Of a stretch of 64,000 nt of DNA, positions 13,001 to 28,000 are shown piece by piece; within the stretch, counting starts at the first letter, position 1, and each line of letters starts with the position of its first letter. Made by a program: the position numbers and the translations under genes. Source of the DNA: Karalla daura (taxonomy: Eukaryota; Chordata; Actinopteri; Chaetodontiformes; Leiognathidae); assembly GCA_029224185.1 (NCBI GenBank), contig CM055200.1, positions 12,887,670-12,951,669 on the forward strand, read 5' to 3'. The notes beneath the pieces were generated by a model, which did no database searches, was not told the origin of the DNA, and saw nothing but the letters and a program-made list of their open reading frames with translations.

Positions 13001-16000
13001 AAAGAGGTGTGAAGGTCTTCTCCGCTGACATATTTAAAGGTGCTCATCCAAATATCATCCATACAGAGCTCCAAACCCCCTTATTCAGCAGATTTCCAGT
13101 GCAGGTCCAGGGTGTGGCCCATGCCCTCCATCTTCATTAAGTCAGCTTAAATAAGCACCGGTGCCCTTTGCACGCAGATTGCAGCCAGCCATGTGATGGG
13201 TGGGTGGTGGCGGGGGGGTGTAGTTCAGGGTGGAGGTGGTGGTGGGGGGGGTCACAACTGGCAATGATGGAATTTCCTCTATTTCCTGTATTCCTCTGTG
13301 CTGCTGTGCAAACAGCGCCTGTCCCACGAGGCTGGGCAGGATCAGGGAAGTGGGCCTGTTTACCCATCATGCACCTGGCAGCCCTTGAGAGAGCCGAGCA
13401 CTCAGACATATGGCGAGTTGTGCCTCTGTCTGTTTGTTCAGCACCTCTTCACTCTCTCTCTCTCTCTGGCTTACTTTCTCTTGTCTGTTGCCGTGAGGAA
13501 CAAATGCATGCAGGGATTTCTACTGGCCCATTAGACACTTTGTTTACTTTATTTCAGCTTTAGATGTGGCATCTACTGGAGTGGTACCTCGCTGTGGATG
13601 ACATCACAGGAGGCCCCTATTCTGCATGTTTCCAGCCACTACCATCAGTCCTTCCTTAACCAATTCCACCTCCTACTCTCTGCTCTTTACACAGGTATGT
13701 AGCTCAAAACCAACCTTTGGCTTTCAGTGCACTTGCAAGCTGCAACTTACGGCCAAGGAAATCAGTGATTCATGTATTCTTGGGTTTGAAGGTCCAGTGA
13801 AATTCACAACTTCACATGTTTCTCTTTTGCATTAAGATCCTGGGCTTCTCACCACTATGTTCTTTCACTCCAACTATTAAATCACCAGAAAAGAATCGAG
13901 TAAGTGGAAAAGACTTCACAAAAATCACACTCCAATAAGAACTTGCATTAAAATATAACTTCAATGAAAATGTGAAAGTATTATTGGCTCAGTGCCTTTA
14001 AGGTATTTAGGTAAGTCAAAGCAATCATTGTGCAGAATAGCACGTTTATCTACGTATGTGTTTGGAGGCATATGATAGTGAAACACAATTACATCAGTGC
14101 AGTACTAGCGTGTGAGCAGAACTTAAACACTGTGCATAGTTTCAGCGAAGCAGATTCCTCTGTGATGAGTAGTTTAATCCACCAAGTCATAATTTTGAGT
14201 GAGGGATGCTTTGTGTGTAACATCCTGATCTGCAATGTAACTAATAACGTTGAGGGTTCCAGACAAATGTCATGGAGAGCAGAAGCAAGAATAAATTGGC
14301 ATGAAACATCTGCCACAGCTGTGGACTTCGAGGAGAGAAAAAAAAAAAAAAAAACGCAAAAAAAAAATTAAGAAAACACAGAAGCCAGAGCAGAAGTCTT
14401 CTGGGTCCCAGGGGAGGGCAGGCAGCGCTCTTGAAACTGATTCACCTCCGCAGCTCTTTCACAGCTTGTGTTGCAAGAACAACAGAGAGATAAAACACAC
14501 CCCACTCATACCGAATATGCCAGGAGGGCAAGTTCACGCTCCGCTCACTGGGAGAAAAGCCTCAGGCGAGGATTGGGAGCTGACCTTAACTTTGCGGCGT
14601 GGTAGCAGATCAGCCCCTTTGTCATCTGCTCACAGTCCTCTTCCTTCTGCCTTTGTGCAGCAGGCCACCCTGACTCAGGTTCCTGAACAAAATGATTCTC
14701 TGTGGCCGCTGGAAACCTGATACTTAATTACTTCATTAGATTTGCCATGAAACCCAAACTGACACTGTGTTTTTCTAATATCTGCCTGCGGCATGTATTC
14801 TATTTAAATTCAATTTCGCCTTTGTTGGGGGGTTTTAAATCATGTCACAGGTTATGCGCTTTACACAGAGGATCCTTATCCATCACAGAGGTGCAAACGC
14901 CAGCTGGAGGGAAAACATGTGGCCCATTAAAGAGGGGAACCAGCCTTCGTGATGGACGCTGTCCTCTCTGGCAGCCGGGGGGCTGCTGTGAAGCTGGACT
15001 GGCCCCGGCTGGTGTCGGAGCGATAGGTCTGACGTGGCGTCTCTTCTTCGTGCAGGTCTGCTGGCCCCTCCACAGCAAGTGAGAGAGCAGACGTGAGCAG
15101 AGGCAGCGGAGGGGGCCGCTGGGAAATCCATCCACACACACAGTGGACTTGGTGAGAGGGGCTCAGGTTAAACGTGGGATGGCAGTGGGTAGATATTTCT
15201 TTAGCAGTGACAACCGAACGGTTGCTTCCTCTCAGAGGTCAGAGAGTGCGAGGTCCGGTCAATACGTCCATATAAGTCCCTCAGAATGATCACTTTAATA
15301 CCGTGTATCAAAGGATATTAAAGGAAAGTAAGAGTCTAGTCCTGGTCAAAGACCGCATGACCTCATCATTCAAGTAAACATTTTGGATGTTGGAATGAAA
15401 GTTAAAAAAAATAGGCAAATCTGAGCATGTGACATAAAATGCAAGTGTGTCTTAAGTTTGCATGTACCTTCCTCTGTTCTGGTACACAAGTGAATGCAGA
15501 CGTTTGACTGTGAGGGAGGAATTTTCTGAAGTTTCCAGTGAAATGTCAGTGTATGCACCCCTGGTTCTTCTCGAAATTAGGCGGGATGTACACGTGCCTT
15601 GTACTGCTCTAGTTACTTTTTAGTGAGAAAAAAAGGTTTCTATGCTCCATTGTTGGCAACACATTTTGAATCATGTGAGTCTTCACAGCCAACAGGTTTG
15701 AAGAGTGTTGTTGCCAGGCATGCATGAAACAAATTTGTGCAGAAATAGATTTGTTCAACACCAAAAACAGGAATTAGAAAGGACGCGTGAAATAGCATCT
15801 GAGATATTTCGTTATTGTTTCCTTCTGTAATACCAGAAAACAAGGATAAATACTGCATTTAATAAGTCCACTGGTGTGGGGGAGTTTTTTTGGTCCTGAG
15901 TAATGGGATTTTAATGGTGCATAATTCAAGCTTGTGAGAGTATGAAGTATGCGGTTTCTAATTTGCGCTTGTGCACACAGCTTGGATGCTGTTGATATTG

Positions 16001-19000
16001 TGTGTCCGCCTACAGCGGTTTAGAGAGGCGTGCCACAGGTCGGCCTGCGGAACTGGACTGTGAGACAAGACAGCTGCCGGTGCTGCTGCCGGGGATCTCC
16101 TGCTCTCCAGCCTTTCATCTGCAGGCCTGAGCAGGACCTTTGAGTTCCTCTCACAGCTCTGTATCTCTGTTTGGACTACGCTCCGGACATTTAATCAGGC
16201 TTTTAAAATAAACTGCCTTATAGAAAAAGGAGTGGAAAACTAATGGTATTCAGTTGGCACACTTGGGTAAAATGTGGTGCTCTGCATCATTTCACTGATT
16301 GACTCCTGCTCTAGCCGCATCTTTTTAAACTACATGTCCAAATAAACATGTGCTCTGGAGTAAATAAACGGCCGATACTTCAAGAGCCACAAGACGGGAC
16401 CGACCTTCTGCCAGAAGTTGATGTAGAAAACTTCTCTGGAGAAGTTGAAGTAGATGTTGGTGTCGTAGGCGTCGTCCCCAGTGTTGGAGATGGTCAGGTT
16501 CAAAGACACGTTCTTCTCTCCTCCCAGGGCCAAGTGGGGCCTGCTGTACAGCCTGATGGGAACATGAAGTAAACAGCGCACTTCAGAGAATAAATATACT
16601 CAGGATGTGACAGGAGGGGCAGTCAGCAAAGATTCATATCAACAAAGAGTCCTGGCTTGTTTTATTTTTAAAAATTTGTGACTGGGGACAAAATGGAGTG
16701 CTTCCTTGTTTTGAGAGCAAAAAGAAATATGAAGAATGTGAGTACATCTTGCCCGGACCGGCACACTGCGAATAAATGTGCAAGAAGCAGAAGATACACA
16801 ATAAAAAGAGAGGGAACTCCCTGTGCATGGAAAAACATATGGATATCCTCCAAGCATACGTCATGGTTCCACTCCCCACACCCACATGGCCTATGACTTC
16901 AGCCTGCTTCCTCAGAGCTGAAGAAAAGGCAACGAGCAGAGAGAGATAGAGAGGGAAAGAGAGAGGATAAACTGTGAAGCTTTTTTACCCAGCCAGCAGC
17001 AGCTTCCCATGGAGCCTCAGGTCTGCAGCGCAGTCATCTGATAGGCAGTTCTTCTCAAACCAAGTCTGAAGAGGAAACACAAAAGTACACGGTTCATGTG
17101 AGCTCACGCTGCACTGAACACATCCACCTCCATGTTCAGACTAGGGGGCAGTGTTGTGTTGTTGTTGGAGCTCTACTGTAGGTCTTTTTGTTTTTTTAAT
17201 CCAGCAGGCCACAGTCGTTGCTCTATCTGATCTCTCTTTTAATGAGTCAGATGAGGGTCTTTTGGTTTTGGGGCCGAATCATGAAAGGGGAAGTTAAGTC
17301 AAGCAGCGCGGTTCAACGTTCAACGTTGATGAGTTTCAGATAAATGGATCCTGTAGGTGCTGAAAGACGCAAATCCCTCCGCTTTTCGAGAAGTGCAGAC
17401 AGTGGGGAAACACATGTGGGGCAGGTTAGAGGTGGTTGCAAAGAAAATAAATGAATCAGTCCTTTTGGATTCCAGTCAAGAAAAGCTAACACAGACAATA
17501 ATAAGCTGGTAACCAAAACCAAATCATTATAACCTCGATTGGAGCTATTTCCTACATTCCACGTGCAATCCAAGCAAAGAGACCACTTTACTCTGTGTGA
17601 TCAGCTGAGAGGAGCCTCTTCAGGTGATACTCACAGTTATACATATAATTCTTATCACACCTGTACCTAATCATTGCATGCATCAGAGTGGGATAATATA
17701 ATTTCTGCAGGACAGATGAACTTTAAAATGTGAATAAAAACATTTGTGAGTATTCTTGATTAATTGAGGCAAAATTTCAATCGATATGCCGCAAATAGTG
17801 ATAATCATTCCTTGTTTTTAAGATTTGCTTATATGTTAAATTCCCTTAATCAATTCCCTTAACCAATAATTTTATCCTTTAAAATAGTTGAGCCAAATTT
17901 CAGCAGCATACAAATGTCTAAAATCAGATGTTTTTACAGGCACTTCACTATTCAGCACCCCTGAAGTCTTGACACAGTTCACCTGCTCCTGGGCGTGTTT
18001 TACCTCATTCTTCACCGCCATCTTGTTTCCTCTCCTCCACCGCAGCACTGGCGTGAGCGCGGGCAGGTCTCGGTCCTGGCGTCCCGTCAGCACATGCTTG
18101 CCCAGGCCGTACTCCACCTCGAAGGTGATGGGCGTGAACACCTCCTTCACGTCTTTCTGCAGAGAGCACAGCAACAGCCAGGCCGAGGCTGAGAACCTGT
18201 CCCGCCACAGACGCCGCAGACCGCCCCCCAGCTCTTCTCAAACTCAAAGAAAATAGCATGTCATGTAACGGCCTGGGTGGTTATGGTAATTCAACATCTT
18301 TCCCCAATTGGCGCCTGGCGCACAGAACTGATTGCACAGCACATTATAGATCATACAGTGTGGATATGATGCTATCATCACGTGTGGGGAGCGCAGATGT
18401 AAGTTTGCCGAAGAGCCGCGCTGTCTGCGCGTCGCGTTCAGATTGGACGTGTGACACAACTTTCTCTCATTAATCACTGTTTATTTCTTTCTCATTTTGC
18501 TGAGAGTAATAAAAGCCGGGCCACCGGTAACTTCTCAGCGGAGGGAACACATGGATCTTTTTTTAACCTTCTGGCAATGCCTCTGAGAGATATCTGCCTT
18601 TCTGGCGGCTCCGTCTAAGCCCACAAGAGAAGTGTTTGATTTGGCATCAGGTTTGGAGCGAATGAAAACAAGAGGGCTAAATGTGATCAAAATCCCATAT
18701 CTTCATTAGATGACTGCGCTGAAAGACGGACATGGGGAATGCAGATATTGATGCATCTTTTTCATCTCCCTCTGTCCGTAACAGCTCCACGCAGCTCGTT
18801 GAAGATGGATCTGGTTCCAGCTTCAGCTTCTAAAAAACCACAGCGAGCACCAGAAGCAACCTGTGTCCCTTCACTCAACTGGTGTCTACCAACTCGGAGC
18901 CAAACCCACAATGTAAGCACTGAGGGCCTCGCTCTGCTTTCCGCCGGTCACTTCAGCCTCTCCTTCTTTTGCACTTTCTTTCTTTGGTCCGTTATCGTCG

Positions 19001-22000
19001 CATTTTCCACTGCCTACACGCCCATCCTCTTCCCTGGGGCCGGCGCAGAGCCAGTCTGGGCTTTGAACGCGCTGAGTGTAATAAGCGATGGTGAACCCGC
19101 CCGGCTCATCACGAGTGAGAGAGTTATAGCAGGAAGGAACCAATGTTAGTGCTGGACGCGAACAGACAAAAAAACAGAAGAGGCTCATTTGGGAAATGGT
19201 GTCGCACAGAGATAAAGAGACGACCTTGCTGATAACATCGAGCTTTATAGACATTCTGTCAGTTGAAAATAGAGCTGTAAAGTGCTTTTACTTTTATTAT
19301 TAGGTCATCTACTATTTTTCCATTTGAAAAAAGGTCCCACAGCCAACATCTACAGCAACACCTCTGTACGGTATGGCTTGTATTGTGTGGGTAAAATCAC
19401 AACTATCCAACTAATCCAATTATATTGTTGAATGACGTAAAAACTGTGGAAATTGTTTATGTCTGTTACACAAAGGCCGTGATAACACCTTTAAACCTTT
19501 GTTTTCAAGCAACAGCTTAGTTTAGCCTGTGCCACATCAGCCAGCCATTAAGCCAAGTAAATGGTTTGAGCGCTAATTGAAAACGACAGTATTAACTGCC
19601 CATTACCACGTCAGAGCTGAGGGTGGGTGACCCAGAGACGAGAGGCTGACCTCACACCCGTCACCTGACTGAAATTCATGCCTCGCCGGACTCACAGAGA
19701 CCGTGTTGTTCTGGCAGAGAGTGGGCTCAGAGGTAACATGACACAGTGCTGGAGTTGGTGCTGGACAAGTGGCGCTTTACTATGGGAGGCACAGGCGAAG
19801 CCATTAAAGCAAACTGCCTTAAATGGCCCCTGTCCGCTGGCCCTCGAGTGAACCGACCCCCGGGAAGAGCACATTGCGGCTCTGTGGCCCCAAACTCCCA
19901 GCGCTTATCTCACGTTTTTTTAACAGGCCACAGGAGGACAGGAGACAGGGAGCGTGGCTTGAAATGCAGTGACTTTTACGCACAAGTGAATAAATATAAT
20001 CCTTCCATTAAATCGGCATGCTGTGGAGGGATTTCCGGATCTATTATTAACAGGGCATCTATTATTTTGGACATAGAGGATCACCTTCTCTTCGAAACAT
20101 TGGGCTATAGACTGCTAACTGACTGGAGAGCTCCCAAGACTCACAGCAAGCCCACATTAGAAGTGCCGGAGACTGTTCGCTAACACTTGGCCCATGCTTT
20201 TATTATCCCTTGATCAGTGCTGCCAATTGCCCAACCCATGTCCACACCCCTGGCCTGGGCACCTTCTCCTTCCTGCTCCGACTTTCACTTCTTATATTTA
20301 TGGAACAGAGAAGTTCCTGAGCCGAGAGTGACACAGGCTTGTGTTCACCGCCCGGTCTCTTTCGCGTCGTGGAAAGCAAACCCGACAACTGTTCCTTCAC
20401 AAGCTTTTCTTGACAGAAAGCATCGTGACAGGTCGTTCTCGGCACCAAGGCCTCCACTGTGTTGATCCTAGTTCCAACACATGGCCGCGGGGCGTGTCCC
20501 TGATCTCAGATCAGATCAGCAAGTCTGCGATTCATGTTATTTAAAGATCCAATACAATGAAAGTGACATTTGAAAGAAGTGAAACATTGTTCTGGACTCA
20601 CGAGCAGTAAAACACCCCCGCTCACTCTGATGACGTCAGTGGGGGAGTTGCTTGGTCTGTTAAATTATCTGATGTTGGAAAACTCCTGACAAATCATCAT
20701 TGAGTCAGTTTTCTGGCTTTATGACTCTTTTTCTACAGGATCTTGCAGGTAATTATCAGGAAAAAAAAGGGTTAAAATCAATGCAGTTTTTTGTGACTCT
20801 TTTGGTCCTGTTCCTCATCTTAGGTGTGTATATATTATATCATATGTCTCACGCAATGCAGGCTTAAACAAGATGGAGATTTATTTTACTCGGTCCTCAG
20901 AGAGGAAAATACTCCCAATATATAAAAGGTAAATTTCCTGCATGGTCACTTAAAAAAAAAAAAAAAAACGGTCTGAACCCTCTCATCATCCTGTGGACAA
21001 AATTACTTATTACTGGTTCCATTCACTCTGCAGGAAATTCCTGCAAACTCAGCAGGCAGCAGCCGTTTTCCAGCACTTCTCACCATCATTCAGGAACTGT
21101 AAATTAACAGCAACGGGAGGGAGAGTAGTGACTACTTTCGGATTCAATGAAATCTCCTGGTCCCTGTGTGCGTACGGTTCCAGTGGTCTCACAGGATGGA
21201 GGATGGCCTGCCACTCTGCGTGTTTAGAGAGAAAACAGCTGGGATTCAAACCTTCACCCACAACACCCCCCCCACCCCCCACTCTAAAACTGGGCTCTGC
21301 CAATATGCTATCTCAGTATTTATGTTCTCACTTAAGACCCATTTATTTTGACATAGCAGAGCACAGCTCCAAGCGGCCCACCATACCATCCATTCTTTCC
21401 TCTTTCTCTTTCTTTTGCACACGTCTGGGACGCGCAGACACCGCTGCGGTATCAATTAATTTGACATATTCTAGAGATTTCCTGATGATCTCTGAGTTTG
21501 AGTTTTAAGTTCTGATTCCCACATGTTAATCTGATCAACGGCATGGCAGCGAACCAAGCGGCCCCTGCTCTGCTCACGGAGCAGCTCCAGCATGGCGGGA
21601 ACGGGCTGATGTCAGACTGAGAAAAGCTCTGATCCCCAGTTTAAACGCCTTACGCTTGGCTGAGACACACATGAGCTCCCATCTCTGCCAAACCATGCCT
21701 TCAAAAGAGTATAGCTTAGGCCCAGTCATGGGAAGGCTTTATTAACTCCTTTTTAGGACAATGGATGTTTGTATGACTTGCAGGTTGAGGCCGTTTCATT
21801 CAAGGCTGCCCCAATGCCCGGGAATCTTAGATTAAATGGAAAAAGCTTTTTAGCTGAGTGATGAATGGATTTGGCCTGTCAAAGGCTGGGCGATGTGTGT
21901 ATACTGCGGCACGGGGAGACAACTTGAAATTGTAAGTATTTAGAGTAATGTCTGCAGCATATGGCAGAAGTGCACTTAAGCACCTCACCTCAGCTCGTCC

Positions 22001-25000
22001 TTGAAGAGAGTGTAGAAACGAGACGATTACGGGAGTCAGCGGAGTGTAACTGGCTGCCAGATTGACTAGAGGTCGAACTATAGCAGCTGCTCGGATCAGA
22101 ATAGGTTAGCAGATGTTGAAGAGCCTAGAATGACAAACTGTGTAGGAGTAGGAAAGAGTGTCGTCCAAGTGTTTCAGAAAACTTTACGGAGAAGTCTAAT
22201 AGGAACTGCTTCGTTGTGTCTGTGAAAATGATCCTCGCGCTCCTAAATCTTTCTGCACACATGCGTCATGGCAGAGCAGTCGGGAGTCTGTCCCCTGTTC
22301 CGCCACCAACAGGAATATTATTTAACCTGTCAAATCTCATTCAATTATTTTTGGTTTGATAGAGCAATGAACTTTAGCTCAAATCTGACATTCACATTTT
22401 ACATCCTGCTAACATCCCCTGAAGACCAACTCCTCACTTCAAACCTCTGTTTGCTCTCTACAGGATATTTTCTTTTAGAAAAATGTGAAAAACTTCCTTT
22501 GAGAACATTGTCAAGGACGTCTTAGTGAGCATTAGTGCAGCTGCCTGCAACCTAATGATTTTTTTTCCTTTCACCATCATGTCCTTTATGTGCTTTTCCT
22601 CTTGTTGTTTCTTACTTTAACTGCACCCTGACTGCTCAGTCCCTACACCCACCTCTGTGTCCAAACTGGCACTTTACAATACAAAGTGGGTTGCTGGAGG
22701 CTTCCTGCCTCTGCTGATTTTATCAGAGGTGTTTGAGTGGCATTTACATTCACATATGTTGTGCTTCTCATTAACTTTGAACATTGCAGATGTGTAGCGA
22801 ATAGTTGCTTAATAACAAAGCACCAATCTGAGTTTTCACTGAAATCTGCTGTTGAAATAACAATACTTCAACCTTCCATTCAATGAGTGAAAAGGGATAA
22901 TTATCTGTTGTCTGTCTCACAATTCAACTTTATTCAGTCAAACAGAGGCTAAAAAGCACCAAAACCTCTTCTCTCTCTTATTCAGACACCTCAAACAGGA
23001 CACCATTCCAAAGTCCAGTATTTACTTTTCATCGATCTGCTTTCTGTTTCTGCTTATGCATGTTGGAAATATCTATCCTCTTAGCAGCTAAACGCTCCTC
23101 AGATATTCATCTGCTGTGTTACTCTGCACTGCAGTGCCAAGAGGACGCTGTGAGAGAGAGCCACAGCACTGAAGTCGTTGACCAGACACATACACAATAA
23201 GCTTCATCCATCTATTATCTCACCTGCTCTATAGTCACACACACACACAGGTCACACATGCATCATTTACTCTCTCAATCACAACTAGGGCCAATTTACT
23301 GTTTTCACATTTATGGATATCTTTGGACTGTAGGAGGAAACCAGAGAACCAAGAGATACACAGAGACACACACACGGAGGCCGGAACCAGGATGTGAACC
23401 AATGACCTTCTTGCTGTGAGGCAACAACACTAAACACTGTGCTGCTGTGTGGGCCTCAGTAAGCAGCATGAAAGCGCTTAATTTCCACTGCGTGAGCAAC
23501 AACTTGCATGACATCTCTTGATAATTTATAAAAAATGTTGAAAAATATGACTAATTTGAGCACATGCCAGAGACGGTGACATCGATCGTTAGGTAACCAT
23601 GTTCTCAATCGCACATCTGGACAAAGAAAGTTACAAATCAACAAAAAATGTCTGTTTTAATATCTTCAGCCTGTCCAAAACCAAATCACTCTGAGTAATC
23701 TCAAATAGCCAGACTGACAAGCTGTTCCCATTCAGCGTGAGCCATGTTTACTCCAACCACTGGAAAATGCTTCAGCCTGCCTGATATTAGTAGTAAGGCC
23801 AGGGACTCTCAGATCTCGGTCCAGCGTCGAGCACCAACCTGATAAATCACACATTTTAACTCCACAAACTTTTGTGCATCCAAACACGCATGTGTCCAGA
23901 AACAAATCAGAGCGTTTCGAAGGGAGGGAGAGTACGGCAGGGCACCGGGTTCGTCACACACTGTCTGATACATAAAGCAAACATGTTATTGTTACAGACG
24001 GCTTCTCTGGGGATAACTCTAATTAAGTTAGGAATGAACACAAATGAATGGATTTGCATGGTTCCACACTCAATTAAAACAGTGGATTATCCTGTCTTAC
24101 TGTAAAACTGTGCAGAGAGAAATGTTAAAAAAAACTTCTCACTGACATATGCAAACCTTTAACCGGCCACTGTGGCACTTGGACAGGACGGCGAAATAAA
24201 AACACGAGGGGAATTTTCACATCGGGGCTTTTTTGGCGCAGCGAAGCCCTTCCCCGTGATAATGGAGTCATGGAGTTTGAATCCGGATCATTTTCTCCTT
24301 CATTTCCCACTTTTAACAAGTGCCCTCCATTCCCCTCTCTTTCTTCCCTTCCCTCCATTTTGAATCATCAGTATCTTGTGATTGATGTCGTAATGGAGAA
24401 TCCGTTATCCAGCACTAATCAGATTGGCCCTTAATTAAAGACGTCCCTATGATTTCAACCCCTCGATGACCTTCAACACCCAGAAATGGCAAAAAAAAAA
24501 CCAAACGTGAACATGCTCCGGGCTGAACACTGAACACAATTTTGGAACGCTGTTTCCGGGAAAACATAAATCAACCAAATCCGAACCCTTTAGTGAGACG
24601 GAGTGCTGCTAGATACGCCGGTGTGTTGTAATGCCTCCCATGAGCACGCACATATTTCCTCCTGCCTGAAAACAGAGGAGCACCATCGGTCACCCCACAG
24701 GAAACGTATACCATCTGTACTGTCATGCATGAGCAATAAACACTAATAAATACACCGTTGGTCTTAACACAGCGTGGGTGCGGGAGCATGCATTCTGCAG
24801 GAACACATACTCTACTGTACTGTACTGCGTGATATCAAATGAAACATACACCTCGACACCTCGGACTTGTAACAAAATGGCCCTCCTCGGCTCAGATCCC
24901 CAGGGTGCCGATAAGGAGATATAGAACATCTTGCGCGCCCTGGGGAATCCCAGCGTATTGAATTTATTGCTTTTTAAAACGGCGTTCACGTAAACACAAA

Positions 25001-28000
25001 TTACAGGAAACTTTTATGGTCTCGCATGCATCATGAAGAAGGCATTCAACATTTGACCCTCGGACAGTTAAAACCACAGCTGGGATTTATAAAAGGAGGA
25101 GAGAAAGGTGCCTCACTTCCCCCAGTGGAAATTGGCAGATGGAGGAGGTTTACTGCTCAAACATACCAAACTCATCAGCGTGTTATTTTTACTACATTCC
25201 ATCAACAACAACTTGATTTAGCGCCAATGCTAACTATAGCTGCAAAGGTGTAATATCTGGATCTGAAATCCAGCCAGCTACCTATAAATACACAGATGTG
25301 CTCCCCTCATATCTCAGTTCCACAAGGCACAGCTCCCACATTGCGATATTCTCAGCCCTCCTGTGCTATTTCAAGTGTCATTACCGCATCACAATTGAGA
25401 GAATTACAAGGTTTTGTTGTTTTTTTTTTTTAAACTCTTGTAATGACCCGAAAGCCGTAAAGCTGAGCTCTGGAAATTCAGCAGCAACAGAAGCAGAACC
25501 GAGGGGAAATGAGACTACAAGTTCCTGCCTTACAGCGGCTTCATTCTCCACATTCTCGACCCCGGAGCTCCCGTCAGCGTCGCGTCTCTCTACCTTTAAC
25601 CCCGCGCGGATCTCTGCTGTAACCTGAGTGACGAGCATGGAGTCACCACGAGGACACGTGCTCGACTTGCCCGAGAAGCAAAACAAACCGACCAGAGCTG
25701 AAAAAAAGAGCAGGAATCCAGATGAGGTCCTTTTAAGGTAGCGGATTGGGGTCTTCAGAGCAGGGAATTGAATCGAAACAAGGTGGCTTTAGTCACCACT
25801 TAACTGTGTGTATTTTTGCAAGGGAAGGGAATAATACTAACTAATACTACCACTGATTACAGAATGGAACAGAACAGGTACTGGAAAATGAGGAGCTCCT
25901 CCAGTCCACTGTAAATCACCACTTTCTTCACTCCTTACTACATAAACTGTACTTACTACATAAACTCCTCTGAATAAAAGCTTCGGAAATCTATTCATGA
26001 ACTGTGTTGCTGTTTTGAAACAACAACAAGCATCTTGAAGATTTCCTGCCTCTGAGCGATTAACTTTCTGCAGCATCCTGGTTAAACGCTCTCCGTGCAC
26101 AAACAGGAAGCCCTTTATCTGTGCCCTTACCAAATTAATCACAGAAGCGTCTTTTCGACAAAACTTACAGATTAGGCAAATTGCAGCTGCTGATTTCTGC
26201 ACCGTGTCTGACAGCCTCAGCAACGCTAGGCCGCGGTTACAGTACAGTACATGCATTCAGTGAAACACACTGGTTCACCCTCAGGAGACAAGAGGCATGT
26301 GGTAGATGAGATAGCAGCAGATAGAAATGTGCAGCCCGGTGTCAGCACAGTGTGTTTGTGTGCGTGTGTTTGGGCCGGCTCCATCCTGGTGATAGAGAAG
26401 CTCTCCAGATGCTTCCTGCAGCTGATTTAGTCATCGTGCACAGAATCTGGGGCACTTTTACTTCACTGGAACCATTGTTTTTTTTAGGACAAAGCTCCCG
26501 TAAAAAGAAAGAAGAAAACGCAAATTTGTCAAATCTACCTGATGATGGAGAGGAAGAGAAGGGAAGGGAGGGGGTTGCAGAATCTGCTGGACAAAAACAA
26601 AGACAAGTCGAAGCTGTATATATTTGTTGTACTTCCTCTGCGGCGGATCTTGCCCGTGTATACAGGAAGCAGAATCCGATGCTGACGCCACGGCATCGGG
26701 AATTTAATCACTAATATTAACAAATGGGTCAAGCAGCGGGAAACGATGACAGGGTCACTGCCAGGTTGTGAAGGAAGCGTCACAGAGATGCCAAGCGATG
26801 AAGTAATCACAGCCTTTTGTCTTGAAGCAAAGGCCCCATCGCAGTTCAACACACACACACACACAGACACACACATACATGTTTCCTCTGCTGTGGATGT
26901 GGGAAACATGGCAAGAGAAACTCTTTCATTGTGGTCAGACTTGGCCACCCATTACGCTGCCTTGCGGTGGCATCATGTGGCAGCAACGCAGCCAAAGGAC
27001 TGCGGAAACATTTTGCCCGGCATGCACTGCAGCCAAAATCAACAAATCATCAAATCTGCCCAACCTTTAGCTGGCCTTGATACGGGCAACAACGATAGAT
27101 TTACTATGGCAACAGCGGCTGTACTAAAAATAATAGCTCGCTTACATCTCCGGCGCGCACACATGAGAGGAACTTAGTGAGAAATTTGACTGGTTTCACT
27201 GTAACAAATGTCTGCTTGGCCCTGTACTCCCAAAACAAGCCCGGAGAAGAACTGTCTAAGGTTCACTCTGGCACGACCATGTAGGGAAATCCTGACCAAA
27301 ATATTACCCTGAGCTAAAATTAACCTGAATAGCTCCTCTTTGGTGTCCTGTAAATTCTATTCACACTGATACTTGCAGACAAAGCTCAACTTATTTACGC
27401 AACCGCGCCAGTGACATTTTTCTGCTCGACATTTTATCGCAGTGCGCTCCTTGTGAATTTATTTCTTCCCTCTTTTTTTTTTCATTATATTCTTTATAAA
27501 TAGTTGCTTGACTGGCTGCCATGCGTAATAGAAAACAGCTGGGTCTGATTAACTTCCTGTTAGATACTTCCATTGTATAAGCGCTCTTGGCCTGAGGTAA
27601 ATGAAACCGGGGGAACGACATCAAGGGAGTTGAACGTTTCTGTTGATCTGGAGGAGGCCAACAAAGCCGGCAGTGTGGCAACGTCTCGGCTCTGGGTTTC
27701 CACGTGCCAGACGGTGTCGGGACTCTGGGGTTTTGTCTCGTAGGAGATTGTTGGGGATACAGCGACAGGAACTCCCGCCTTAGCTCTCCTGGGTTTCCTG
27801 TTTGCATGTGGAGAGGAGCCGACAGGGGTCAAACAGGAACCGTGAGCGATTTTTGACATGTTGGCGCATAGCGCACTTCAAATGCTATCTGGTAAGCTGT
27901 CACTCACAGATACGCGCGCGGCTGATTACCTGCAGCTTTGCAGATTTTGTGGAAACTGGAGTCACGTCCGACTGTCCCCGTCACTCCAATAAAGGAAAGC

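Noticed and set aside
20993..21508. 171-codon plus-strand open frame in intron 15
   Set aside because: No family signature, composition like non-coding DNA, no supporting splice or start context.
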